64,000 bases of DNA from Hypericibacter terrae (GTDB taxonomy: Bacteria > Pseudomonadota > Alphaproteobacteria > Dongiales > Dongiaceae), in assembly GCF_008728855.1 (NCBI RefSeq), contig NZ_CP042906.1, forward strand, positions 5,795,001 through 5,859,000, read 5' to 3'. Below the pieces are notes generated by a model that did no database searches, was not told the origin of the DNA, and worked only from the letters and a program-made list of their open reading frames with translations. Both the position numbers and the translations under genes were made by a program. Shown one piece after another: positions 28,271 through 36,734 of the stretch (positions within the stretch are counted from its first letter, which is position 1; every line of letters begins with the position of its first letter).

Positions 28271-30709
28271 CTAGCTCTTCAGCCGCTCCATCTTCGGATC
28301 ATAGAGCGGCCCCTCATGGCGTGCCGCCTTGTAGCGATCGCCATAGGCCTCGATCTCGTAGCCGTTCGCGGGCCCTACCAGCCCGATATCCTCGTTCGCC
28401 AGATAGGCATAGAGGATCGCCTTGCCGACCGTGTGGCCGAAATTGGCGCTGGTGGCGACGGCGACCGGGCGGTCGTCCCAGAGGACGCATTCCCCGCCGA
28501 CCACCGCCAGGTCGAAGCCGCGGCGCTGGTCGAGGGTGAAGCAGCAGAGCCGGCGCCTGGTGCCCTCGGCCTTGATGCGCGCCAGCGCCTCGCGGCCGAT
28601 GAAGTCCGGCTTCTTCAGCGAGACGCGGAAACCCAGTCCCGCCTCATAGGGATTGTAATCGGGCGTGATATCCGAGGACCAATAGAGATAGCCCTTCTCC
28701 ATGCGCAGCGTGTCGATGGCGCGGTAGCCCACATCGGCGATGCCGAATTCCTCGCCGGCGGCCCAGAGCGTCTCATAGAGATGCTGGGCATATTCGCTGG
28801 GGACATGGAGCTCCCAACCGAGCTCGCCGACATAGCCGATGCGCGCCGCCAGGACCGGGGCGGCGCCGACCGCGATCTCGCGCGCGGTCGCGAAGGGGAA
28901 GGCCGCGTTCGAGACGTCGGCCTCGGCCACCTTCGCCAGCACCCGGCGTGCCAGCGGCCCGCAGAGATTGATCGTGGCGCGGGCCGAGGTCATGTCGACC
29001 AGGAAGACCGAGCCGTCGCGCGGCATATGGCTGCGGATCCAGTGGAAATCATGGGTGGCGAAGGCGCTGCCCGTGACGAAATAGAAGCGGTTCTCCTCGA
29101 GCCGGATGAAGGTGACATCGGCCTCGATGCCGCCGCGCTCGTTGCAGAGCTGGGTGTAGATGATGCTGCCGACCGGCTTGTCCATGTCGGCGGCGCAGAG
29201 ACGCTGCAGGAAGGCGAGCGTTCCGGGCCCGAGGATCTCCGCCTTCGAGAAGGAGGTCTGGTCGATCAGCGCCACGCGCTCGCGCACGGCCTTGTGCTCG
29301 GCGCCCACCGCGTCGAACCAGTTGGCCCGGCCGAAGGAGGGGCGGTCCTCGGTTTCCATGCCTGCGGGCGCAAACCAGTTGGGCCGTTCCCAGCCGCCGC
29401 GCGAACCGAACACCGCGCGCTTGGCTTTGAGCTTGTCGTAAAGCGGGCTGCGCCGGATGCCGCGCGCCGAGTGATGCTCCCGCTTGGGGTAGCCCAGCGC
29501 GTAATATTTGCCATAGAGGTCGATCGCGCGCGGGAAGCAGAAGGCCTTGGCGGTGTGGTGATAGCCGAAGCGGCGGATATCGAGCGGCCAGAGGTCGAGG
29601 CTGGGTCGCCCTTGCGTGATCCATTCCGCCATCATCGCCCCGGCCCCGCCGCCGCCCGCGATGCCATAGGTGAAACCGGCCGCGACGAACACATTGTCGA
29701 GCTCCGGCGCCTTGCCCATCACATATTCGCCGTCGGCGGAGAAGGGGATGGGGCCGTTGATGAGCTCGCGCACGCCCACGGTCTCGACGATCGGCGTGCG
29801 CTTGAAGGCGGCCTGCGCCAGCCCCTCGAAGCGCTCGAAATTGCCGGGCAGCAATTGCTGGCCGAAATCGGGCGGAATGCCATTCTCGCCGAAGGGCAGC
29901 GTGCCCTCCTCCCAGCCGCCGATGACGATGCCGCGCACCTCGGGCTTGTAATAGATGCGCAAGTCCGGATCGCGCAGCGTCGGCATCGATTTTGGCAGAT
30001 CGGGAATCGGATCGGTGATGAGATATTGATGCTCGACCGCGATCGAGGGCACGCGCACGCCCATGGAGAGGCCCAGCTCGCGCGCCCACATGCCGCCGGC
30101 ATTGACCAGGATATCGCAGGTGATGCGGCTGTCTTGGGTGAGAACGGCATCGACGCGGCCATTCTTGATTTCGAAGCCGGTGACCTTCACGCCCTGGCGG
30201 ATCTTGGCACCCTTCATGCGAGCGCCTTTTGCCAGGGCCTGCGTCAGGCTCGCCGGATCGGCATAGCCGTCGCTCGGCAGATAGGCCGCCGCCAGCACGC
30301 CCTCGGTCGAGAGGATCGGGCAGAGCTCCTGGGCCTCCTGGGCCGAGAGCAGATGCATCTCCAGACCGAAGCTTTTGGCCATGGTGAGCGAGCGCTTGAT
30401 CTCGGTGAGCCGTCCGGGCGATGAGGCGACGCGCAAGCTGCCGACCCGCTTCCAGTCGGTCGCCTGGCCGGTCTCGGCTTCGAGCGTGTCATAGAGCTCC
30501 ACGCTCCGCTGCAGCATGCGGGTCAGGTTGCGCGAGGCGCGAAGCTGTCCCACCAACCCCGCGGCATGCCAGGTGGCACCATGGGTCAGACCGCTCTTCT
30601 CCAGCAGGAGCACGTCGGTCTTGCCCATGCGCGTCAGGTGATAGGCGATGGAGCAGCCGATGATGCCGCCGCCGATGATGACGATTTCCGCATGTTCCGT
30701 GGCGGTCAT
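28271..30709 (-). CDS. FAD-dependent dehydrogenase with GcvT domain (dimethylglycine/sarcosine dehydrogenase type)
   Basis: This 812-residue cytoplasmic flavoprotein has an N-terminal DAO-type FAD domain with GGGIIG at residues 13-18, and H48 in ATWHAAGLVGQL at the position of the covalent FAD histidine of dimethylglycine dehydrogenase. Its C-terminal half (from about residue 440) is a GcvT-like folate-binding domain (ALIDQTSFSKAEILGPG, IGYVGELGWELHVPSEYAQH, DTLRMEKGYLYWSSDITPDY). Such enzymes oxidatively demethylate N-methyl glycines and pass the one-carbon unit to tetrahydrofolate. The exact amine is not readable. It sits between the GST gene and the choline-kinase-like gene in the Pot-transporter cluster. 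Confidence 0.92.
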   Translation of the reverse strand: MTATEHAEIVIIGGGIIGCSIAYHLTRMGKTDVLLLEKSGLTHGATWHAAGLVGQLRASRNLTRMLQRSVELYDTLEAETGQATDWKRVGSLRVASSPGRLTEIKRSLTMAKSFGLEMHLLSAQEAQELCPILSTEGVLAAAYLPSDGYADPASLTQALAKGARMKGAKIRQGVKVTGFEIKNGRVDAVLTQDSRITCDILVNAGGMWARELGLSMGVRVPSIAVEHQYLITDPIPDLPKSMPTLRDPDLRIYYKPEVRGIVIGGWEEGTLPFGENGIPPDFGQQLLPGNFERFEGLAQAAFKRTPIVETVGVRELINGPIPFSADGEYVMGKAPELDNVFVAAGFTYGIAGGGGAGAMMAEWITQGRPSLDLWPLDIRRFGYHHTAKAFCFPRAIDLYGKYYALGYPKREHHSARGIRRSPLYDKLKAKRAVFGSRGGWERPNWFAPAGMETEDRPSFGRANWFDAVGAEHKAVRERVALIDQTSFSKAEILGPGTLAFLQRLCAADMDKPVGSIIYTQLCNERGGIEADVTFIRLEENRFYFVTGSAFATHDFHWIRSHMPRDGSVFLVDMTSARATINLCGPLARRVLAKVAEADVSNAAFPFATAREIAVGAAPVLAARIGYVGELGWELHVPSEYAQHLYETLWAAGEEFGIADVGYRAIDTLRMEKGYLYWSSDITPDYNPYEAGLGFRVSLKKPDFIGREALARIKAEGTRRRLCCFTLDQRRGFDLAVVGGECVLWDDRPVAVATSANFGHTVGKAILYAYLANEDIGLVGPANGYEIEAYGDRYKAARHEGPLYDPKMERLKS

Positions 30710-30735
30710 GGCCCTGTCTCACCCCCTCAAGAAGA

Positions 30736-30763
30736 GCGGCCGCCCCGTTGCTGAGGCGGCCGC
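30736..30763 (-). other. Intercistronic hairpin between GST and flavoprotein genes
   Basis: GCGGCCGCC (30736-30744) pairs perfectly with GGCGGCCGC (30755-30763) around a 10-nt loop, in the 95-nt gap between the GST stop and the flavoprotein start. No T-run follows on either strand, so it is more likely an mRNA-processing or stability element, or a partial terminator setting relative expression within the cluster. Confidence 0.5.
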
Positions 30764-30804
30764 CCTAAGCACGATAGGGACTCAAGCGGATTGGCGGACC
30801 GAGT

Positions 30805-31437
30805 TCAAGCCGCGATCCCGTTGGCCGGCAGGATCCGCTGCACCGCCGGCCTTGCCCCCACTGCGTCGGCGCAGCGCTTCACATGCTTGAAACGGCTGTA
30901 AAGGTCCGGGATGGGCTCCTGCCAGTTCGCGAGCATGAACAGGAAGGCATCGCAGCCGCTGAAGCGGTCGCCCAGGAAATAGGGGCCCTTCTCGCCGAGC
31001 GCCTTGTCGATCCGGCCCCAGATCTCGCCCAGCTCTGTCTTGGCGCGCGACTGCACCGCGTCCGTGCCCTTGGCATCGTCGGTGAAGCGGTCGGGGTAAT
31101 AGTAAGACAGGTAGTTCGGCTGGAGCGTGTTGGTCAGATGCACCAGCCACTGATAATAGAGTCCGCGCGCCGGATCGCCGATCGCCGGCGCGAGCTTCGC
31201 CTCCGGATGACGGTCGGCCAGATACAGGCAGATGGCCGCCGATTCGAAGATCACCTGCTTGCCGTCGATCACCAGGGTGGGGATCTTGGCGTTGGGATTG
31301 AACTTCAGATATTCCGGCGATTTATGCTGGTTGCTGGCGATGTCGATCCGCTTGAGCTCGTGCTTGGCACCGATCTCCTCGAGCAGGATCTGCGGGGCCA
31401 GCGCTGCGCTGTTGGGGCCCCAGTAAAGCGTGTACAT
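30805..31437 (-). CDS. Glutathione S-transferase family protein
   Basis: This protein of about 210 residues has the thioredoxin-like N-terminal GST domain (MYTLYWGPNSAALAPQILLE, FNPNAKIPTLVIDGKQVIFE, SAAICLYLADRHPEAKLAP) and an all-helical C-terminal domain (YFLGDRFSGCDAFLFMLANW). The IPTLVID plus ESAA segments form the glutathione-binding site of the family. It may detoxify or isomerise an intermediate of the surrounding amine-catabolic cluster. ATG 31437 matches the family start; a TTG at 31470 overlapping the upstream stop would add 11 residues and is a possible alternative. It is co-directional with the isochorismatase-like gene 29 nt upstream. Confidence 0.9.
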   Translation of the reverse strand: MYTLYWGPNSAALAPQILLEEIGAKHELKRIDIASNQHKSPEYLKFNPNAKIPTLVIDGKQVIFESAAICLYLADRHPEAKLAPAIGDPARGLYYQWLVHLTNTLQPNYLSYYYPDRFTDDAKGTDAVQSRAKTELGEIWGRIDKALGEKGPYFLGDRFSGCDAFLFMLANWQEPIPDLYSRFKHVKRCADAVGARPAVQRILPANGIAA

Positions 31438-31466
31438 GATCTTAGCGTCTCTCCCGGGTCTTGCGT

Positions 31467-32057
31467 TCAACCGGCCGCGAATTGCTTGAGGAATTCACGG
31501 GTCGACATCACCCGCGCGAACCCGCCCCCGATGAAATCGCCCACGGCGTCGCGAACCTGGTCCTGGTCCATCTTCGCGGTGCCGGGCGTACCGGTCGCGT
31601 CGAGGACGAAGTCCACATAATAGTCGAGATCATGCGCATCGCGCGCCGTGGTATCGCAGCAGAAGTTCGTCATGAAGCCGGTGACGACGACGCGGGTCAC
31701 GCCCAGCTTCTTGAGCTTCTCGTGCAGTCCCGTGCCGGCGAAGGAGGAATAACGGCTCTTGACGATTTCGATCGGCTTGGCGGGAACGGCGAGCTTCTCG
31801 TCATAGGCCACCGCCGCCGATTTCTCCTTGAAGGAGAAATCCGACGCCGGCCCGGCAAAATCGAACATGCGGCCAAGGTCCGAGCCGTCGAGCTTATGGA
31901 CATGGCGGATGAAGATGACCGGCGCCTTCTTCGCGGTGAAGCGCTCGATCAGCTGGTTGATGCGCTTGACGGTCTGGCCGGCATTCTTGCAGTAAAGCTC
32001 GTTGCCCTTGACCGTGTAGATCTGCTGCACGTCGACAACCAAAAGCGCGGTCGTCAT
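31467..32057 (-). CDS. Isochorismatase-like cysteine hydrolase
   Basis: This 196-residue protein has the cysteine-hydrolase triad of the isochorismatase superfamily: D9 in LLVVDVQQIY, K100 in EIVKSRYSSFAGT and C133 in TGFMTNFCCDTTARDA. The superfamily includes nicotinamidase, N-carbamoylsarcosine amidase, ureidoacrylate amidase and true isochorismatases. Nothing in the sequence alone fixes the substrate. Its neighbours, a sarcosine/dimethylglycine-type dehydrogenase and an amine importer, make an amidase or carbamoyl-amine hydrolase attractive (inference). At 196 residues it is shorter than typical N-carbamoylsarcosine amidases as I recall them. Confidence 0.9.
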   Translation of the reverse strand: MTTALLVVDVQQIYTVKGNELYCKNAGQTVKRINQLIERFTAKKAPVIFIRHVHKLDGSDLGRMFDFAGPASDFSFKEKSAAVAYDEKLAVPAKPIEIVKSRYSSFAGTGLHEKLKKLGVTRVVVTGFMTNFCCDTTARDAHDLDYYVDFVLDATGTPGTAKMDQDQVRDAVGDFIGGGFARVMSTREFLKQFAAG

Positions 32058-32136
32058 CTTCGTCTCCGTTCCGGTTTTTGTTGCTGCTGCTGCGTTCGGG
32101 GCCTTCGGCGAAGGCGAGTGAGGGTGCCGCCAACCG

Positions 32137-32177
32137 CGCCCTTCGACAAGCCTCTTGTCGGGGGAGTTCGACGGGCT
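32137..32177. repeat. Short CTTCGACAAG/TTCGAC inverted-repeat remnant
   Basis: The gap between the ABC permease stop and the isochorismatase-like start contains CCTTCGACAAG, then CTTGTCGGGGG and GTTCGACGGGC in tandem, which can fold on each other. The sequence is like the CCTGAGCC-GTCGAAGGG intergenic repeats seen in many bacterial genomes. The repeat abuts the permease stop codon. Function is unknown. Confidence 0.45.
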
Positions 32178-33007
32178 CAGGCGGTTTTCGGCTTCGCCTT
32201 TTCGCCGCGGCGCAGCATGAGCTGGGCGCTGAACAGCAGGATCAGCGAGACCGTCAGCACGACCGTGCCGATCGCATTGATCTCGGGCGTCACGCCGCGC
32301 CGGATCGAGGCGAAGATATAGATCGGCAGGGTGGTCTTGGAGCCGGCGACCCAGAAGGCGACCACGAAATCGTCGAAACTGAAGGTGAAGCTCAACAGGA
32401 AACCGGCGACGACCGCGGGCAGGATCAAGGGCAGGATCACCTGGCGGAACGTCCCCCAGGGCGAGGCGTAGAGATCGGCCGAGGCCTCCATCAGGCTGCG
32501 GTCCATGCCGGCAATGCGCGCCCGCACGATCACGATGACCAGCGCCAGCGAGAACAGGGTGTGGGCGGCGATGATCGAGCCGAAACCCATCCCCAGCTGC
32601 GGGGCGGTCGCCGGATCGCCGGGCCAGATCGCCGTCAGCATCTCGTTGACGAGGCCGAAGGTCGTCACCAGTGCGATCAGGGTCGAGATGCCGATGACGA
32701 TACCGGGCACCATGATCGCGACATAGGTCATCGCATCGAAGAAGAGGCGGGCGGCGCCCCTGACCCGCTGCACGGCCAGCGCCGCCATGGTGCCGAAGAC
32801 CGTGGCGAGGCTGGCCGAGGCGGAGGCGACGATGAGGCTGTGCGTCACCGCCTCGATCACGAAACGGTTGTTGGCGGCCTTGCCGTACCAGAGCGTCGAG
32901 AAGCCCTGGAAGTCGGACGCGTTGTTGCCGCTGTTGAAGCTGAACAGCACGATCAGCACGATCGGCGCATAGAGGAAGAGATAGATGGCGAAGCTATAGG
33001 CGCGCAT
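32177..33007 (-). CDS. potC: ABC transporter permease (PotC-like, spermidine/putrescine family)
   Basis: This 276-residue protein has six predictable membrane helices. The EAA loop EASADLYASPWGTFRQVILP, which contacts the ATPase, is followed by GFLLSFTFSFDDFVVAFWVA, typical of PotC/PotI permeases. With PotA-, PotB- and PotF-like proteins encoded upstream it forms an importer for polyamines or another organic cation. The symbol reflects family only. It is separated from the PotB-like gene by 196 nt that hold a perfect 36-bp inverted repeat, which is unusual inside a transporter operon. Confidence 0.92.
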   Translation of the reverse strand: MRAYSFAIYLFLYAPIVLIVLFSFNSGNNASDFQGFSTLWYGKAANNRFVIEAVTHSLIVASASASLATVFGTMAALAVQRVRGAARLFFDAMTYVAIMVPGIVIGISTLIALVTTFGLVNEMLTAIWPGDPATAPQLGMGFGSIIAAHTLFSLALVIVIVRARIAGMDRSLMEASADLYASPWGTFRQVILPLILPAVVAGFLLSFTFSFDDFVVAFWVAGSKTTLPIYIFASIRRGVTPEINAIGTVVLTVSLILLFSAQLMLRRGEKAKPKTA

Positions 33008-33039
33008 GGCGATCTATCGGGGAGGGCGGAGCGGTTGCC

Positions 33040-33163
33040 CACCCCCCACCCTAACCTCCCCCTCAAGGGGGGAGGAGATAGGAAGAAAGGACGAGACTCG
33101 TCGCTGCAGTCCCCCCCTTGCCTAACCCCTCCCCCCTTGAGGGGGAGGTTAGGGTGGGGGGTG
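33040..33163. repeat. Perfect 36-bp inverted repeat inside the ABC-transporter operon
   Basis: Arm 33040-33075 and arm 33128-33163 are exact reverse complements over all 36 nt, separated by a 52-nt spacer. Each arm contains a CCTCCCC-CTCAAG-GGGG-type core. It lies between the two permease genes. In RNA it would form a very stable stem of 36 bp. It may be a mobile palindromic element, a processing site, or a partial terminator that lowers expression of downstream genes relative to the binding protein. Confidence 0.9.
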
Positions 33164-33203
33164 CCACGGTCTCGATCTCGCCAGCTCCGTTCATGCCCCC
33201 GCC

Positions 33204-34085
33204 CTACAGCAGCGACACATCGCGGCCGGCGCCGTAGCGCCGGGTGACGCGCAGATAGACCGTAACCGTCGCCAGCATGATGATGACGAGACTCATGGCG
33301 ACCGCGGAGCCGAACGGCCAGTTGCGCGATTGCAGGAACAGATCGACCAGCGCGTTGCCGATGAAAAACACCTTACCGCCGCCCAGGAGCTGCGGGATCA
33401 GGTACTCGCCCATCAAGAGGATGAAGACCAGCATGCAGCCGGTGATGACGCCGGGGGCCGAGAGCGGCAGCGTCACCTGAAGGAAGCTGCGCCAGGGATT
33501 GGAGCCCAGATCGGCCGCGGCCTCGATCAGCCGCTTGTCGAGCCGCTCCAGGCTCACGAAGATCGGGAACACCATCAGCGGCAGATAGCCATAGACCATC
33601 CCGATCAGGACCGAGAGCGGCGTGTTGATGAGCCGCACCTCGCCCAGCCCCAGCCATTCGATGACGGAGGGCAGGCCGCGCCCGCCGAGGATGAACATCC
33701 AGGCATAGGTGCGGATGAGGAAGCTGGTCCAGAACGGAACGATGACGAGGATCAGGAGAAAGAGCCGCAGTCGCGGGCTCGCCTTGATGGCGAGGTAATA
33801 GGCCAGCGGATAGGCGGCCAGGAGGCAGACGATGGTGCCGAGCGGCGCCAGGAGCAGGGTGTTGCGGAAGGCGGCACTGCGCGCCGGGAGATTGAGATAG
33901 TTGGCGATGGTGAATCCCGCCTGGTAGCCGCCGGCGGGCGCCCTCTCGCCGAAGCTGAACACGACGACGACCGCCAGCGGCACGACCAGCAGCGCCAGAT
34001 ACCAGAGGAAGCTGGGGCCCAGCAGCAGGGCGGTGACCCAGCGCGCGCGTCGTTCGACCTGGGCGCTGGTGCGGATCGCGGTCAT
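33204..34085 (-). CDS. potB: ABC transporter permease (PotB-like)
   Basis: This 293-residue membrane protein opens with a helix (ALLLGPSFLWYLALLVVPLA) and shows YAWMFILGGRGLPSVIEWLG, a PotB/PotH hallmark, plus the EAA loop EAAADLGSNPWRSFLQVTLP. Six membrane segments are predictable. It pairs with the PotC-like permease as the transmembrane channel of the importer. It starts 67 nt after the binding-protein gene. Confidence 0.92.
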   Translation of the reverse strand: MTAIRTSAQVERRARWVTALLLGPSFLWYLALLVVPLAVVVVFSFGERAPAGGYQAGFTIANYLNLPARSAAFRNTLLLAPLGTIVCLLAAYPLAYYLAIKASPRLRLFLLILVIVPFWTSFLIRTYAWMFILGGRGLPSVIEWLGLGEVRLINTPLSVLIGMVYGYLPLMVFPIFVSLERLDKRLIEAAADLGSNPWRSFLQVTLPLSAPGVITGCMLVFILLMGEYLIPQLLGGGKVFFIGNALVDLFLQSRNWPFGSAVAMSLVIIMLATVTVYLRVTRRYGAGRDVSLL

Positions 34086-34152
34086 GGGCGGAAATCCAAG
34101 AGAAGCAGCCTCTCACCCGCCGCAGCGGGTGAGAGGCCTGGTGTCGTGCCGA

Positions 34153-35289
34153 TCACGCCGACTTGAAGCGCGCCATGATCTCGGCGCGCGCCGGGTTGGT
34201 CAGCGTCGCCGCCGCGCCGAACTCGAGCGGAGCCAGGAGTTCGGCCGCCGGATACATGATCGGATCCTCGAGCAGCTCCTTCGGCAGGAGCTTGTTGGTG
34301 CGGGCGTCGGCCGAGGGATAGCCATGCGCCTGCACTTCCTTGGCATTGACCGCCGGCGTCAGCAGGAAGTCGGCGAGGGCATAACCGGCGGCGCGGTGCG
34401 GCGCCCCCTTCGGCACGGCGTAGAAGTCGGACCAGATCTCGCCGCCTTCCTTGCCGATGACATATTCGATCTCGGGGAGATCGCGATGCATCTGCTTGCC
34501 GTCGCCGGTCCAGCAGACGGTGAGCCAGGCGTCGCCGTTGCGCATCGAGGGCTGATAGTCCGAATTGATGGCGAAGAGATGGGGCTTCGCCGCCAGGAGC
34601 AGCTTCTCGGCGTCGGCCAGTTCCTTGTCGGCGATCGAGTTGAAGGAGTAGCCGTAATATTTGAGCGCATTGCCGATGGTGGTGAGCTGATAGTCATGCA
34701 CCATGGCGCGGCCGCTATATTTGCCCATCGCGAGATCCCAGAAATCCTTCCAGGAGGTCATCTTCTCGCTGATCTTCTTGGTGTTCACCGCATAGCCGGT
34801 GGTGCCCCAATCCTTGGAGACCGCATAGGTCTTGCCGTCGATCATGCCGGCCTCGACGAAGCGCTTCTCCATGCTGGCCGGGTCGTAGTTCGGCAGCATC
34901 GCGAGATCGAGCGGCTCGATCAGATCGAGCTCCTTGTAGGTCGAGATGGTGTAGTTCGTCGGCACGAAGAGGTCCCAGCCGGTGCCGCCGGCCTGCAGCT
35001 TCGCCAGCATCTCCTCGTTCGAGCCGAACACGTTGACCTCGACATTCACGCCGGTCTTGGCGGTGAAGTCCTCGAAGTTCTTCGGGTCGTGATAATTGGG
35101 CCAGGTGCTCAGCGACACGCGGTCGCCGAGATCGCCGGCAAAGGCTTGGCGCGGGGCCAGCAATTCCGGCATGGCCTTGACCAGCACGGCCGTCGCCAGG
35201 CCCAGACCCGTCACGCCCAGAAACTGCCGGCGCGAGATCGAGCCCTTCTGCCAGCGGCGCATGTGATGAATGAATTCTTTGCGGTCCAT
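34153..35289 (-). CDS. potF: ABC transporter substrate-binding protein (PotD/PotF-like), Tat signal
   Basis: This 378-residue periplasmic binding protein has a twin-arginine signal with R20-R21 in ISRRQFLGVTGLGLA. The mature part matches the polyamine-binding family: LSTWPNYHDPKNFEDFTAKT, FGSNEEMLAKLQAGG, WDLFVPTNYTISTYKELDLI and WTGDGKQMHRDLPEIEYVIG. Tat export is notable because most binding proteins use Sec. The ligand is likely an amine such as a polyamine or a related cation, but the pocket cannot be resolved by reading alone. It is the second gene of the cluster, 144 nt after the ATPase. Confidence 0.9.
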   Translation of the reverse strand: MDRKEFIHHMRRWQKGSISRRQFLGVTGLGLATAVLVKAMPELLAPRQAFAGDLGDRVSLSTWPNYHDPKNFEDFTAKTGVNVEVNVFGSNEEMLAKLQAGGTGWDLFVPTNYTISTYKELDLIEPLDLAMLPNYDPASMEKRFVEAGMIDGKTYAVSKDWGTTGYAVNTKKISEKMTSWKDFWDLAMGKYSGRAMVHDYQLTTIGNALKYYGYSFNSIADKELADAEKLLLAAKPHLFAINSDYQPSMRNGDAWLTVCWTGDGKQMHRDLPEIEYVIGKEGGEIWSDFYAVPKGAPHRAAGYALADFLLTPAVNAKEVQAHGYPSADARTNKLLPKELLEDPIMYPAAELLAPLEFGAAATLTNPARAEIMARFKSA

Positions 35290-35433
35290 GGTCGTCTCCT
35301 CTGTTTTGTCTTATCGGTTTGTCCGTCGTCTTCAGCGGCGACGGTTCGTCTTGGGCAACGGTTGTCTTCGCAGTCTCTTTCGCCGGCGGCGCCGTCCCGT
35401 TCCGCGCGCCGGCGGTAAAGCCATATTCTCGAT

Positions 35434-36582
35434 CTAGACGTCGACCAGCGCCAGGGCGCCCTGGCGCCGCCAGCCGAGCCCCACCTCGGAGCCAGGCGCG
35501 AAAGCGCCGGAGCCCGCCCGCGAGGCCTTGGGGGCCCGCACCAGCACGGCCCCCAGCTCCGCCGTCTCGATGCTGAACTCCGTCTGATCGCCCAGATAGA
35601 TCCGGTTGCGGACCCGGCCCTTGAAGCGGTAGTCGAAGCCGCTGCCACCGGCGGCGTCGGCGGCGTCCCACAGCTCGATCATCTCGGGCCGCACCGCGAT
35701 CACAGCCCGATCCTTGCCGGCCAGGGGCTCCCCCTTGCGCGACAGGGGTGCTGCCAGAGTGACCTCCTTGTCGGTCTTGATCGAAGCCCCGGTCCTGTCC
35801 TGCTGCTGGATGCGGCCGGCGAAGAAGTTCGATTCGCCGACGAAATCGGCGACATAGCGGTTGACCGGGGCGTCATAGAGCTCGGTGGGCGAGCCCATCT
35901 GCACGATACGCCCGTCGCGCATGATGCCGATCGTATCGCTCATGGAGAGCGCCTCCTCCTGGTCATGGGTGACCAGGATGAAGGTGATGCCGACCTCGCG
36001 CTGGAGGTTCTGCAACTCGATCTGCATGTCCCGCCGGAGCTTGCGGTCGAGCGCCGCCAGGGGCTCGTCCAGCAACAGCACGGTCGGGTGATTGATGAGG
36101 GCGCGCGCCAGCGCCACGCGCTGCTGCTGGCCGCCGGACAGTTCCCAGATGCGCCGCTTGCCCATGCCGGGCAGGCGGACGAGTTCCAACGATTCGCCGA
36201 CGCGCCGTTCGATCTCGGCCCGATCCGGCTGGGGCCGGCGCTGCCGCAGGCCATAGGCGATGTTGGCGAAGACGTCGAGATGCGGGAACAAGGCGTAATG
36301 CTGGAACACCATGTTCACGGGGCGCTGATAGGCGGGCACTCCCACCACGGAAGCGCCGCCGATCTCGATGACGCCCTCGCTCGGCTGCTCGAAGCCGGCG
36401 ATCAGCCGCAGGGTCGTGGTCTTGCCGCAGCCCGAGGGCCCGAGGAAGGAATGGAACGCGCCCCTGGGGATCTCGAACGACACGCTGTCGACCGCGATCA
36501 CGGGCCCGAAGCGCTTGGAAACGGCGCGAAACCGCACATCCGGCTCGCCACTGGCCGGGCGCGGTTCGGTCACTGTGCTCAT
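35434..36582 (-). CDS. potA: ABC transporter ATP-binding protein (PotA-like)
   Basis: This 382-residue ATPase has Walker A GPSGCGKTT (about 48-56), the Q-loop MVFQHYALFPHLDVFANIAY (Q94), signature LSGGQQQRVALAR (about 148-160), Walker B LLLDEPLAALD (about 168-178), and a C-terminal TOBE domain (VIAVRPEMIELWDAAD). It energises the Pot-type importer encoded downstream. The frame extends to 36711, but ATG 36582 (MSTVTEPRPASG) fits the family. It is the promoter-proximal gene of the minus-strand cluster, divergent from the LuxR-type regulator. Confidence 0.94.
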   Translation of the reverse strand: MSTVTEPRPASGEPDVRFRAVSKRFGPVIAVDSVSFEIPRGAFHSFLGPSGCGKTTTLRLIAGFEQPSEGVIEIGGASVVGVPAYQRPVNMVFQHYALFPHLDVFANIAYGLRQRRPQPDRAEIERRVGESLELVRLPGMGKRRIWELSGGQQQRVALARALINHPTVLLLDEPLAALDRKLRRDMQIELQNLQREVGITFILVTHDQEEALSMSDTIGIMRDGRIVQMGSPTELYDAPVNRYVADFVGESNFFAGRIQQQDRTGASIKTDKEVTLAAPLSRKGEPLAGKDRAVIAVRPEMIELWDAADAAGGSGFDYRFKGRVRNRIYLGDQTEFSIETAELGAVLVRAPKASRAGSGAFAPGSEVGLGWRRQGALALVDV

Positions 36583-36675
36583 GGTGGCAATCGCCAACGG
36601 CGCTTCCCAGTCCCAGACGACGGCTTTTTGGGGCCTATCCCCTTGTTTTGTCGTGAGGTTGCGACATCTCTCCCG

Positions 36676-36696
36676 ACCTGTATATACCTCCATGGT
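36676..36696. promoter_or_regulatory. Possible lux-box-like operator between potA and luxR-type gene
   Basis: ACCTGTA (36676-36682) is a perfect left half of the LuxR-type consensus (ACCTGTA-N6-TACAGGT), followed by a weak right half CCATGGT. It lies in the divergent promoter interval. The match is only half convincing and could be chance. Confidence 0.25.
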
Positions 36697-36734
36697 GATA
36701 GAATTGCCCAACCAGCACTTGTTTAGGGGATAGA

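Noticed and set aside
31467-31470. TTG start at 31470 for the GST gene
   Set aside because: It overlaps the upstream stop in a plausible coupling arrangement, but ATG 31437 matches the family N terminus; kept only as an alternative.
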